Shown here in pieces: positions 24,145 through 32,714 of a stretch of DNA of 64,000 bases (position 1 is its first letter; every line of letters starts with the position of its first letter). The notes below the pieces were generated by a model. It made no database searches. It saw nothing but the letters and a program-made list of their open reading frames with translations, and had not been told where the DNA came from. The stretch spans positions 62,001 to 126,000 of the forward strand of contig DASVDG010000077.1 in assembly GCA_036381255.1 (NCBI GenBank), read 5' to 3'. The translations under genes and the position numbers were made by a program. The DNA comes from CALBZE01 sp036381255 (GTDB lineage: Bacteria > Gemmatimonadota > Gemmatimonadetes > Longimicrobiales > RSA9).

Positions 24145-25425
24145 ATGCCGACTTTTGCCAGTCTCCCGGGATTCAGGGATTTCTATCCGGCCGACTTCGC
24201 GGTGCGCGCCCACATCGCGCGCGTGTGGCGCGAGGTCGCGCAGCGCTACGGGTTCGAGGAGTACGACGGTCCTCCGCTCGAGCCGCTCGAGCTGTACATC
24301 GAGAAGAGCGGCGAGGAGATCGTCCGCCAGCTCTACAACTTTGAGGACAAGGGCGGCCGCGCGGTCGCGCTTCGGCCCGAGATGACGCCGTCGCTGGCCC
24401 GCATGGTCGGCGCGCGCGCCGGCGGCCTGCGCAAACCGATCCGCTGGTTCTCGATCCCGCAACTCTTCCGCTACGAGCGCACGCAGCGCGGCCGGCTCCG
24501 CGAGCACTTCCAGTGGAACGTGGACATCATCGGGGAGGCGGACATCCTCGCCGACGCGGAGGTGCTCGCCGTCGCGCTCGACGCGCTGCGCGGCTTCGGC
24601 CTGACCGCCGACGACGTCGTGGCGCGCGTCAGCGACCGTCGTCTGCTCGAGCGGCTGCTGCTCCACGCGGGTGTGCCCGCCGACCAGCTCCCGGCCGCGT
24701 ACGCCGTGATCGACAAGCTCGGCCGCGAGGAGGAGGAGCGCACGCGGCGCAAGCTCCACGAGGAAGTCGGCCTCGCGGCCGGCGCGGTCGACGAGGTGTT
24801 CCGCATCTTCGAGCACCGCGACTTCGATTCCCTCGCCCGCGCCTACGACGGCGTCCAGGGGGTGGCGGACGAGCTCGACCGCCTCGGCCGCTACTTCTCG
24901 CACCTCAACGACATGGGGCTCGGCGACTTCGTCGCGCTCGACCCCACGATCGTCCGCGGGCTCGCCTACTACACGGGCACGGTCTTCGAGATCTTCGACC
25001 GCGCGGGCGAGTTCCGCGCGATCTGCGGCGGCGGCCGCTACGACAACCTGCTCCGCGCCGTGAGCGACGCGGACCTCCCCGCGCTCGGCTTCGGGATGGG
25101 CGACGTCGTGCTGGCCGAGATCCTGGCCGACCGCGGGCTGCTCCCGCCGACCGAGCCGCGCCTCGACTACTACGTCGTCGCGGTCGGCGAAGCGGAGCGG
25201 CCGCTCATGCTCCGCATCGCACACCGCCTGCGCGAGGCCGGTCATTCCGTGGCGTACACGCTCCGGCCCGCCGGTGTCGGCCGTCAGTTCAAGGATGCCG
25301 ATGCGCGCGGCGCCGAGCGCGTCCTCGTGCTCGGCCCCGACGAGGTCGCGCAGGGCGTCGCCGTCGTGCGCGAGATGCGTACGGGCGAGGAGCGCCGTGT
25401 CCCGCTGGACGAGCTGGCCCCCTGA
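24145..25425 (+). CDS. hisS: Histidyl-tRNA synthetase
   Basis: A class II synthetase that charges tRNA-His. The 426-residue protein shows motif 1 near LPGFRDFYP...EEYDGPPLEPLELY, motif 2 FRYERTQRGRLREHFQWN, the histidine-specific LAYYTGTVFE and GGGRYDNLL, motif 3 LGFGMGDVVL, and a C-terminal anticodon-binding domain (about 330-426). ATG 24145 is the only sensible start. The eleven-base gap after folC lacks a ribosome binding site, consistent with a leaderless mRNA. Confidence 0.96.
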   Translation: MPTFASLPGFRDFYPADFAVRAHIARVWREVAQRYGFEEYDGPPLEPLELYIEKSGEEIVRQLYNFEDKGGRAVALRPEMTPSLARMVGARAGGLRKPIRWFSIPQLFRYERTQRGRLREHFQWNVDIIGEADILADAEVLAVALDALRGFGLTADDVVARVSDRRLLERLLLHAGVPADQLPAAYAVIDKLGREEEERTRRKLHEEVGLAAGAVDEVFRIFEHRDFDSLARAYDGVQGVADELDRLGRYFSHLNDMGLGDFVALDPTIVRGLAYYTGTVFEIFDRAGEFRAICGGGRYDNLLRAVSDADLPALGFGMGDVVLAEILADRGLLPPTEPRLDYYVVAVGEAERPLMLRIAHRLREAGHSVAYTLRPAGVGRQFKDADARGAERVLVLGPDEVAQGVAVVREMRTGEERRVPLDELAP

Positions 25426-25431
25426 GGCACG

Positions 25432-25803
25432 ATGGGCCACGGACCCCCCGACGTCGATCGTTTCCGCCAGGAGCGGCGCCGGATCCTGCGACGTGCGGCG
25501 CTGCTCACCTACGGCCTCCTCGCCGCCGCGATCGGGGTCGCGGTCGTCGGTGCGGCCGTGGTCGCCTGGATCCTCTCCTTCGCCGGGCTGCCGTTCCGGG
25601 AAACGTGGCTGGTGCTGATCGTCATCATCCTCGCCGTGCCGCTCATCGGCCGGATCGTCGAGGCGGTTCGGAAGACGAGGGGCAGGCGCGAAAGCGCTGA
25701 GGAGCCCGGGCGCGAAGGCGGGCGCGATGCGGATGGTCCGGAGGACGGCGGGCGGGATGACAGTGGGCGCGAACGCGGAAGCCGAGGCGATCGCGCGGAT
25801 TGA
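25432..25803 (+). CDS. Small two-helix membrane protein, unknown
   Basis: A 123-residue protein with two hydrophobic helices, about residues 23-50 and 58-74, preceded by a basic N-terminus (RFRQERRRILRR) and followed by a very hydrophilic Arg/Gly/Asp/Glu tail. No family is recognised. The start ATG lies six bases after the hisS stop. The membrane half looks real, while the low-complexity tail may be over-extended. Confidence 0.65.
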   Translation: MGHGPPDVDRFRQERRRILRRAALLTYGLLAAAIGVAVVGAAVVAWILSFAGLPFRETWLVLIVIILAVPLIGRIVEAVRKTRGRRESAEEPGREGGRDADGPEDGGRDDSGRERGSRGDRAD

Positions 25804-26086
25804 CGGCCGGCGCGAGGCCCGGAGGCGCGACGGCGGCCGCGAACGCCGGGTCGCCGGGTTCGTGCGCATCCTTCCGGCCCCCGGAATTCGTCGGGGCCGC
25901 CGCACCGCGAGCGGCGCCGCCGCGCGGCTCGCGGCGGGACGGCGGCCGGGCGATGCCGCGGGCGGGTGAGGCGAGAATCGATCGGCGCGCGGCGAACGGT
26001 CCGCGCGCGGAGCACGCCCCCGGATCGGGGGTAATCGGAGTGGAGGCGGTGCGTCACGCACCCATGGGACCGGGTTCGGAGGTTCG

Positions 26087-27589
26087 ATGGCGGAAGAGAA
26101 GGGGCTGACCCCACGGGCGGAGGATTTCAGCGCCTGGTACAACGAAGTGGTCCTGCGCGCGGAGCTGGCCGATTATTCGCCGGTCCGGGGCAGCATGGTC
26201 ATCCGGCCGTACGGTTACGCGGTCTGGGAGAACATGCAGCGTGCGCTGGACGCGATGTTCAAGGAGACCGGGCACCAGAACGCGTACTTCCCGCTATTCA
26301 TCCCGCAGAGCTTCATCGCCCGCGAGGCGGAGCACGTGGAGGGCTTCGCCAAGGAGATGGCGGTCGTCACGCACTCGCGGCTGAAGGCCTCGCCCGATGG
26401 CGGCCTGATCCCGGACCCCGACTCGCGGCTCGAGGAGCCGCTCGTCGTGCGGCCCACGTCGGAGACGATCATCTACGCGATGTTCGCCAAGTGGGTGCAG
26501 AGCTATCGCGACCTGCCGCTGCTGATCAACCAGTGGGCGAACGTGGTGCGCTGGGAGATGCGGACGCGGCTGTTCCTGCGCACGCTGGAGTTCCTGTGGC
26601 AGGAGGGCCACACGGCGCACGCTTCGGAGGCGGAGGCCGAGGAGGAGGCGCGGCGGATGCACGGCGTCTACCGCACGTTCATGGACGAGTGGATGGCGAT
26701 GCCGCCGGTCCTCGGTCGCAAGTCCGAGTCGGAGAAGTTTCCGGGCGCGGTTCGGACGTACTCGCTCGAGGCGCTGATGCAGGACAACAAGGCGCTCCAG
26801 GCGGGAACGTCGCACATGCTGGGGCAGAACTTCGCGCGGCAGTTCGACCTGAAGTTCCAGACGGAGGCGGGCGGCGAGGAGTACGCGTGGAACACGTCGT
26901 GGGGCGTGTCGACTCGCCTGATCGGCGGCATGGTCATGACGCACGGCGACGACGCGGGGCTCGTGATCCCGCCGCGGCTCGCGCCGTACCAGGTCGTCAT
27001 CGTCCCGATCGCCCGCACGGAGGAGGACCGGGCGCTGGTCATGGCGAAGGTCGAGGCGGTCGCCGCCGCGCTCCGCGACCGCGGCGTGCGCCTGCACGTC
27101 GATGCCCGGGAGAACATGACGCCGGGCGCGAAGTTCTACGAGTGGGAGCGCAAGGGCGTGCCGCTGCGGATGGAGTTGGGACCGAAGGACGTGGCCAAGG
27201 AGCAGGTCGTGCTGGTGCGCCGCATCGAGGAGGGCGACGGCCCGCGCAAGCAGTTCGTGCCGGAGGCCGAGGCGCTCGAGACGATCCCGGCGCGGCTCCA
27301 GGCGATCCAGAACGCGATGCTGGCGGCCGCCGTGCGGCGCCGGGAGGACAATTCGCACCGCGGCGTGGAGGACTACGACCGGTTCCGCGAGATCATCGAG
27401 GGCGTGGGCGGCTTTGTCTACGCCGGGTGGTGCGGCTCGGCGCAGTGCGAGGAGAAGGTGAAGGCGGACACCAAGGCGACGATCCGGGTACTGCCGTTCG
27501 AGGAGTTCCGGACGCCCGACGCGCCGAAGCGCTGTCTCGCATGCGGCGGCGAAGCCCGCGAGGAGGCCGTCTGGGCACGCGCGTACTGA
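26087..27589 (+). CDS. proS: Prolyl-tRNA synthetase, short (archaeal/eukaryotic-like) type
   Basis: A class II synthetase that charges tRNA-Pro. At 500 residues and starting MAEEKGLTPRAEDFSAWYNEVVLRAELADYSPVRG it belongs to the short type without the editing INS domain but with the C-terminal zinc-like domain (Cys pairs C-GSAQC near 446-451 and C-LAC near 486-489). Motif 2 is VVRWEMRTRLFLRTLEFLWQEGH-like and the anticodon-binding domain follows (about 300-400). ATG 26087 is preceded by GGAGG at 26078-26082. Lys synthesis gene lysA begins two bases after the stop. Confidence 0.96.
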   Translation: MAEEKGLTPRAEDFSAWYNEVVLRAELADYSPVRGSMVIRPYGYAVWENMQRALDAMFKETGHQNAYFPLFIPQSFIAREAEHVEGFAKEMAVVTHSRLKASPDGGLIPDPDSRLEEPLVVRPTSETIIYAMFAKWVQSYRDLPLLINQWANVVRWEMRTRLFLRTLEFLWQEGHTAHASEAEAEEEARRMHGVYRTFMDEWMAMPPVLGRKSESEKFPGAVRTYSLEALMQDNKALQAGTSHMLGQNFARQFDLKFQTEAGGEEYAWNTSWGVSTRLIGGMVMTHGDDAGLVIPPRLAPYQVVIVPIARTEEDRALVMAKVEAVAAALRDRGVRLHVDARENMTPGAKFYEWERKGVPLRMELGPKDVAKEQVVLVRRIEEGDGPRKQFVPEAEALETIPARLQAIQNAMLAAAVRRREDNSHRGVEDYDRFREIIEGVGGFVYAGWCGSAQCEEKVKADTKATIRVLPFEEFRTPDAPKRCLACGGEAREEAVWARAY

Positions 27590-27591
27590 CG

Positions 27592-28875
27592 TTGGAGGAG
27601 CCGTTCCGTCGCCTGGGCGGCAAGCTCTACTGCGAGGACGTGGCCGCGGATGCACTCGTCGCGGCGCACGGTACGCCGCTGTACGTGTACAGCCGCACGG
27701 CGATCGTCGAGCGGTACCGCGAGCTGGACGCCGCGTTCTCGGGCGTGGATCGCCTCATTGCATACTCGGTCAAGGCGAACGGCAACCTGTCGGTGCTGCG
27801 GCTCCTCGCCGAGCAGGGCGCCGGCGCGGACATCGTGAGCGGCGGCGAGCTGCACCGCGCGCTCCTCGCGGGGATCCCGGCCGATCGGATCGTGTTCAGC
27901 GGAGTCGGGAAGACGGTCGTCGAAATGGCCGCGGCGCTCGAGGCGGGGATCTACGGCTTCAACGTCGAGAGCGAGGGGGAGCTGCGCGCCCTCTCCGCGC
28001 TGGCGGCCGCGACCGGGCGGGAGGCGCCGGTCGCGCTGCGCATCAACCCGGACATCGAGAGCCCCACACCGCACGCGTACACGCGAACGGGCCACCGCGC
28101 GACGAAGTTCGGCATCCCGAGCGAGGACGCGCTTCGCCTGTACCGGCTCGCCGCGGCGCTGCCGGGGATCCGCGTGCGCGGCGTGGACGTGCACATCGGC
28201 AGCCAGATCGTCGACGTCGAGCCCTACCGCCGCGCGCTGCGGCACGTGCTCGAGCTCGTCGACGCGGTCTGCCGGGAGGGCATCGAGCTCGAATACCTCG
28301 ACCTGGGCGGCGGGTTCGGCATCTCCTACGGCGATGGCGACGACGCCGTCATCTCGGAATTCGCCGGCGCGCTGCTCCCCGAGCTCTCGAATTCCGGCAT
28401 GCGGCTGGTGCTCGAGCCGGGGCGCTTCATCGCGGGCCCGGCGGGCGTGCTCCTGACCCGCGTCCTCTACATCAAGGAGACGGGCGAGAAGACGTTCGTC
28501 ATCACCGACGCCGGGATGAACGACCTGCTGCGGCCGAGCCACTACTCGGGGTATCACGCCGTCGAGCCCGTCGAGCTTCATCCGGGGCGGGAGACCGTGC
28601 CCGTCGATGTCGTGGGGCCGATTTGCGAGACCGGCGACTTCCTCGCCCTGGACCGCCCGCTCGAACGGCCGGAAGAAGGCGAGCTGCTCGCGATCCGGAC
28701 CGCGGGCGCGTACGGCTTCTCCATGGCCTCCCAGTACAACGCGCGAGTCCGGCCGGCGGAGGTGCTCGTCGACGGCGACACGTTCCGGCTGATCCGGCGC
28801 CGCGAAACGATCGACGACCTGGTCCGCGGCGAGGTAGAGCTGCTGGAGCCGGCCGGCGGCGACGCAGAACCCTGA
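27592..28875 (+). CDS. lysA: Diaminopimelate decarboxylase
   Basis: LysA decarboxylates meso-diaminopimelate to lysine, the last step of lysine synthesis. It is a PLP alanine-racemase-fold enzyme. The ~427-residue product has the PLP lysine K61 (YSVKANGNLSVL), HIGSQI, LDLGGGFGISYGD, EPGRFIAGPAG and CETGDFLA with the catalytic Cys. No ATG is available near the expected start; TTG 27592, just after the proS stop, is the best candidate. A DapL-like aminotransferase is encoded at 55701. Confidence 0.94.
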   Translation: MEEPFRRLGGKLYCEDVAADALVAAHGTPLYVYSRTAIVERYRELDAAFSGVDRLIAYSVKANGNLSVLRLLAEQGAGADIVSGGELHRALLAGIPADRIVFSGVGKTVVEMAAALEAGIYGFNVESEGELRALSALAAATGREAPVALRINPDIESPTPHAYTRTGHRATKFGIPSEDALRLYRLAAALPGIRVRGVDVHIGSQIVDVEPYRRALRHVLELVDAVCREGIELEYLDLGGGFGISYGDGDDAVISEFAGALLPELSNSGMRLVLEPGRFIAGPAGVLLTRVLYIKETGEKTFVITDAGMNDLLRPSHYSGYHAVEPVELHPGRETVPVDVVGPICETGDFLALDRPLERPEEGELLAIRTAGAYGFSMASQYNARVRPAEVLVDGDTFRLIRRRETIDDLVRGEVELLEPAGGDAEP

Positions 28876-28889
28876 CCGCAGAACGCTGC

Positions 28890-30431
28890 ATGACGAACAG
28901 AATCCTGATCCTCGATTTCGGCTCGCAGTTCACCCAGCTCATCGCGCGTCGGATCCGGGAGGAGCGGGTCTACTGCGAGATTCATCCGCCGACGGTCGGC
29001 CTCGACTGGATCCGCAAGTGGGACCCCCGGGGGATCATCCTCTCCGGCGGGCCGGCTTCCGTCTACGGCGACGATGGCCCGACGGCCGACGCGGAGCTCC
29101 TGACGCTCGGCGTGCCGGTCCTCGGCATCTGCTACGGCATGCAGCTCATCACCCATCTCGAGGGCGGGCGAGTGCGGCACGGGAAGCGCGAGTACGGCCG
29201 GGCGGAGCTGACGATCGCAGAGTCGAACGACCTCTTCGACGGATTCCAGCCGGGCGAGCAGGTCACGGTGTGGGCGAGCCACGGCGACCACGTGGACGAG
29301 CCGCCGCCGGGGTACCGCACGCTGGCATCGACGCCGTCGTTGCCGGTAGCGGCGTTCTGCGCGGCGGATCGGCCGATCTACGGCGTGCAGTTCCACCCCG
29401 AGGTGGCGCACACGCCGCGCGGTGACGAGATCATCTCGAATTTCGCGTTCCGGATCTGCGGTTGCGAGCCGACCTGGACGGCGGGCTCGTTCATCGAGGA
29501 GACGGTCGAGCGGGTCCGCCGCCAGGTCGGCGAGGACCATGTGATCTGCGGGCTGTCGGGCGGCGTCGACTCATCGGTCGCGGCCGCACTCGTGCACCGC
29601 GCGATCGGTGACCAGCTCACCTGCATCTTCGTGGACACGGGGCTGCTCCGGAAGGGCGAGCGGGAGACCGTCGAGCGGACGTTCCGTCGCCACCTGGGGA
29701 TCCGGCTCGTCGTCGTGGACGCGAGCGCGCGGTTCCTGGAGCGGCTGGAGGGCGTGGAGGACCCGGAGGAGAAGCGCAGGCGTATCGGCGAGACGTTCAT
29801 CCGCGTCTTCGAGCAGGCCGCGCGGGAGGCGGGCGCCGAGTCGCGGTACCTGGTCCAGGGCACCCTCTACCCGGACGTGATCGAGTCGCTGTCGGTGAAG
29901 GGGCCGTCGGCCACGATCAAGACGCACCACAACGTGGGCGGTCTGCCCGAGGACATGCCGTTCGAGCTGGTCGAGCCGCTGCGTGAGCTGTTCAAGGACG
30001 AGGTGCGCCAGGTCGGTCGGGAGCTCGGGCTCCCGGAGGAGCTCGTCGGCCGGCACCCGTTCCCGGGGCCGGGCCTCGCGATCCGCGTGCTCGGCACGGT
30101 GACCGAGGAGCGGCTCGCGACGTTGCGCGAGGTCGACGCGATCTACCTGGAGGAGATCCGCGCCGCCGGCCTCTACGATGACATCTGGCAGGCGTTCGCG
30201 GTGCTGCTGCCGGTGCGCAGCGTGGGCGTGATGGGCGACGGCCGGACCTACGAGAACGTCGCCGCGCTGCGCGCGGTCACCAGCCGGGACGGCATGACCG
30301 CCGACTGGTTCCCGTTCCCGCACGACGTGCTCGCGCGGATTTCTTCGCGGATCATCAACGAGGTCGCGGGGGTGAACCGGGTGTGCTACGACGTGAGCTC
30401 GAAGCCGCCGGCCACCATCGAGTGGGAGTGA
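28890..30431 (+). CDS. guaA: GMP synthase (glutamine-hydrolysing)
   Basis: GuaA converts XMP to GMP using glutamine ammonia. The 513-residue protein has the class I glutamine amidotransferase domain with nucleophile C81 (GICYGMQ) and the HPE motif (VQFHPEV), the ATP pyrophosphatase domain with the P-loop SGGVDSS (223-229), and the C-terminal dimerisation domain ending KPPATIEWE. ATG 28890 is 14 bases after lysA. It converges with a small minus-strand gene. Confidence 0.97.
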   Translation: MTNRILILDFGSQFTQLIARRIREERVYCEIHPPTVGLDWIRKWDPRGIILSGGPASVYGDDGPTADAELLTLGVPVLGICYGMQLITHLEGGRVRHGKREYGRAELTIAESNDLFDGFQPGEQVTVWASHGDHVDEPPPGYRTLASTPSLPVAAFCAADRPIYGVQFHPEVAHTPRGDEIISNFAFRICGCEPTWTAGSFIEETVERVRRQVGEDHVICGLSGGVDSSVAAALVHRAIGDQLTCIFVDTGLLRKGERETVERTFRRHLGIRLVVVDASARFLERLEGVEDPEEKRRRIGETFIRVFEQAAREAGAESRYLVQGTLYPDVIESLSVKGPSATIKTHHNVGGLPEDMPFELVEPLRELFKDEVRQVGRELGLPEELVGRHPFPGPGLAIRVLGTVTEERLATLREVDAIYLEEIRAAGLYDDIWQAFAVLLPVRSVGVMGDGRTYENVAALRAVTSRDGMTADWFPFPHDVLARISSRIINEVAGVNRVCYDVSSKPPATIEWE

Positions 30432-30449
30432 TGCGCCGGCACGCGGGGA

Positions 30450-30665
30450 TCATACGCCGTCCCGTTCGGAGTCGATCTGCGACGCGCCTTCGGCCGTGAG
30501 CCGCCGCAGATAGATGCCTGCATAGTTCTCGTCGATCGCCGCCAGTCGGTTCTCGGGCGTGGCCGGGAACTGGGCGTCGCAACGGTCGCAGCGGATGGAA
30601 CGGGCATCGCCCGTGCCGACGAGCCGCCAATTTCCCGTGCATTCGTCGTATGCGTGATCCAACAC
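30450..30665 (-). CDS. Small CxxC protein, function unknown
   Basis: A 71-residue minus-strand protein starting at GTG 30665, with AAGGAG (complement of 30676-30681) ten bases upstream. It has one CxxC pair in IRCDRCDAQFP, a further Cys near the N-terminus, and the C-terminal helix YAGIYLRRLTAEG. The pattern resembles a small zinc-ribbon-like protein. It converges on guaA with an 18-base gap. I do not recognise the family; the good ribosome binding site and compact sequence support a real gene. Confidence 0.65.
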   Translation of the reverse strand: MLDHAYDECTGNWRLVGTGDARSIRCDRCDAQFPATPENRLAAIDENYAGIYLRRLTAEGASQIDSERDGV

Positions 30666-30805
30666 CGTACTCCCACTCCTTGATGGTCCCACGCAGGTAA
30701 TGCCCACCGGCGCCACCGGTGACCCCAAGGTGCAATCTCTACGCCACACCCCGCCGGCTCGCCGGGGGTGTATGGAACCTGCGGAGAGCGGGGCGGGAGG
30801 TGCGC

Positions 30806-32305
30806 ATGCGCGGCGAGCGGACACGACGATTGGGGGAGCTGGCGGGGGCGCTGTCCGGCCTCGTAGCCGGGGCGGGGGCGGCGGACGTGCGCGTGACCGG
30901 CGTGACCGCGGACACCCGCACGCTCCGCCCGGGGCAGGTGTTCGTGGCCGTCCGCGGCGCCACAACCGACGGCCACGACCTCCTGCCGGACGCGATCCGG
31001 GGCGGCGCTTCGGCCGTCGTGGTCGAGAGGGAACCCGCCGCGGGCGTGGCGGTCCCGGTCCTCCGCGTCGCCGACGGCCGGACGGCGCTCGCCGAGCTGG
31101 CCGCGGCCTGGTACGGCCGACCCGCGGACCGGTTGTCGCTAGTCGGGATCACCGGCTCCCTCGGCAAGACCTCGACGCTCTCCATGCTGGAGGCCGTGCT
31201 CGCCGCGGCCGGGTTGCGGGCCGGCACGATCGGCTCGCTCGGGATCCGATTCGGCGGCGCCGTCGAGCCGACCCGCCTGACCACGCCCGCGCCGCTCGAA
31301 CTGCACCGCTCACTCGCCCGCTTCACCGACGCCCGCGCCGACCTCGCCGTCATGGAGGTCACCAGTCACGCCCTCGTCCAGGACCGGATTCACGGTCTGA
31401 CCTACGACCTCGGGATCTTCACCAACCTGGTCCCGTTCGAGCACCTCGAGTACCACGGCTCGTTCAGGGCGTATGCGGCGGCCAAGTCGCGGTTCTTCGA
31501 CCACCTCGGCAAGGGCGCGCCGTTCATCCACCCGGCCGGCGACCGCGCCGTGAAAGGTCTCGCCCGCGGCCGCGACGTGCGGCCCGTGAGCTGCGGTCCG
31601 GGCGGGCGCGTGTCCGTCCGCGTCGAGCGGCTCGTCCTCGACCGCGGCGGGACGCGGGTCGTCCTCTCCATCCGATCCCCGTTCGCGCGGTTGGACGGCG
31701 GCGACGTCGAGCCGGTGGAGATCCCGATCGAGCTTCAGGTCCTCGGCCGCCCCAACATCGCGAACGCCGCACTGGCCGCGGCGGCCGGCCTGTGCCTCGG
31801 CGCGCCGCCGTCGGCGGTCCGTGAAGGATTGGCCGGTTTCCGCGCTCCCCGGCGACGGATGCAGGTCGTCCATCGCGGGCGGTTCACCGTGCTCGACGAC
31901 ACCGTCGGCCACCCGGACAGCATCGGCGCGGTGTTCGAGGTGGCGGAGCGGATCGCGCACCGGCGCCTCCACATCGTATACGCGATCCGCGGTCGGCGCG
32001 GCGAGAAGATCAACCGCCGCGATGCCGAGACCGTGGCCATCTGGGCGCGCCGGATCGGGCTTTCGTCGCTCATCGTGACGGCGAGCGCGGACGCCGCCGA
32101 CGAGGCCAACCGCGTCGCCCCCGCGGAACGCGCGGCGTTCCTCGACGGATTGCGACCCTACGGCGTGCCCTTCGAGTTCATGGGCGATCTCGCGGCCGCC
32201 GTCGATCGGGTCGTCGACGCCGCCGGCCCTGCCGACCTGGTGCTGCTGCTCGGCGCCCAGGGGATGGATCGGGGCGCCGAGATGCTGTGCCGTAAGGTGG
32301 CGTGA
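30806..32305 (+). CDS. MurE-like Mur ligase (orphan, specificity unknown)
   Basis: A 499-residue ATP-dependent amide ligase of the Mur family. It has the MurE-type N-terminal domain (VTADTRTLRPGQVFVAVRG), the P-loop GITGSLGKT (114-122), the TTPAPLELHR and MEVTSHAL hallmarks of MurE, and TNLVPFEHLEYHGSF with AAKSRFF. In place of the VDYAHTP...GCGGDRD and DNPR segments of meso-diaminopimelate-adding MurE it has LDDTVGHPDS and IRGRRGEKINRRDAE, so the incoming amino acid and perhaps the nucleotide substrate differ. It stands alone, away from any dcw cluster. ATG 30806 follows GGGAGG. It may make a peptidoglycan variant or an unrelated conjugate. Confidence 0.88.
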   Translation: MRGERTRRLGELAGALSGLVAGAGAADVRVTGVTADTRTLRPGQVFVAVRGATTDGHDLLPDAIRGGASAVVVEREPAAGVAVPVLRVADGRTALAELAAAWYGRPADRLSLVGITGSLGKTSTLSMLEAVLAAAGLRAGTIGSLGIRFGGAVEPTRLTTPAPLELHRSLARFTDARADLAVMEVTSHALVQDRIHGLTYDLGIFTNLVPFEHLEYHGSFRAYAAAKSRFFDHLGKGAPFIHPAGDRAVKGLARGRDVRPVSCGPGGRVSVRVERLVLDRGGTRVVLSIRSPFARLDGGDVEPVEIPIELQVLGRPNIANAALAAAAGLCLGAPPSAVREGLAGFRAPRRRMQVVHRGRFTVLDDTVGHPDSIGAVFEVAERIAHRRLHIVYAIRGRRGEKINRRDAETVAIWARRIGLSSLIVTASADAADEANRVAPAERAAFLDGLRPYGVPFEFMGDLAAAVDRVVDAAGPADLVLLLGAQGMDRGAEMLCRKVA

Positions 32306-32310
32306 CCGAT

Positions 32311-32361
32311 GCGGAACGGGCCCGTGCGCCCCGGTCCGGGAGCACGGGCCCGCCGTTCCGC
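32311..32361. terminator. Long hairpin between convergent genes
   Basis: GCGGAACGG (32311-32319) pairs with CCGTTCCGC (32353-32361) and, inside, GCCCGTGC (32320-32327) pairs with GCACGGGC (32342-32349), leaving a three-base bulge. The structure lies between the ends of the Mur-like gene and the minus-strand lipoprotein and could terminate both. There is no T tract. Confidence 0.6.
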
Positions 32362-32378
32362 GGATCGACGCGCGGCCT

Positions 32379-32714
32379 TCAGTCCGGCTCCTGGAGCGAG
32401 TCCGGGATGGTGAGCCGGCCGGCGATCGTGTCCCAGATCTCCGCCATGGCCGGGATGTCTGCGCCGTTCGTCTGGGCGAACTCGAAGAGATCCCGCTCCG
32501 TCACCTCGTAGCGATCCAGGATCTCCATGCGCATGGAATCGAAGGCCAGGCTGTCCGGCGCCTCTCGCGCCGCTTCGCGGAGCGCCGTGTAGACCTCAAT
32601 GAACTGCGCGTTCGTCAGCGCCGGCGACTCGTCCGGCGCCGCGGCCGGATCGCCCTGCCCACACGCCGCGAGGAGCAGGAGCCCCGCAAGCCCGATACGA
32701 CGGAACCTCACCAT
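32379..32714 (-). CDS. Small predicted lipoprotein coupled to the OPT transporter
   Basis: A 111-residue protein with a lipoprotein signal (MVRFRRIGLAGLLLLAAC, lipobox LAAC) and a mature helical domain of about 90 residues containing NAQFIEVYTALREAAREAP and RYEVTERDLFEFAQ. No family is recognised. It starts at ATG 32714, which overlaps the stop of the OPT gene (ATGGTGA), so translation is coupled; it may be an accessory of that transporter or simply an operon partner. Confidence 0.8.
   Translation of the reverse strand: MVRFRRIGLAGLLLLAACGQGDPAAAPDESPALTNAQFIEVYTALREAAREAPDSLAFDSMRMEILDRYEVTERDLFEFAQTNGADIPAMAEIWDTIAGRLTIPDSLQEPD

Noticed and set aside
25727..25969. A short 80-residue frame between the membrane protein gene and proS
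   Set aside because: It overlaps the end of the preceding gene, is Arg/Gly-rich without any family features, and lacks a ribosome binding site.
26064..26074. T-box-like sequence ATGGGACCGGG before proS
   Set aside because: It only loosely matches the T-box core and the conserved stem I and specifier loop elements are absent.
26072..26095. A TPsiC-like GGTTCGA sequence near the proS start
   Set aside because: No acceptor, D or anticodon stems can be drawn around it, and it includes the proS start codon.
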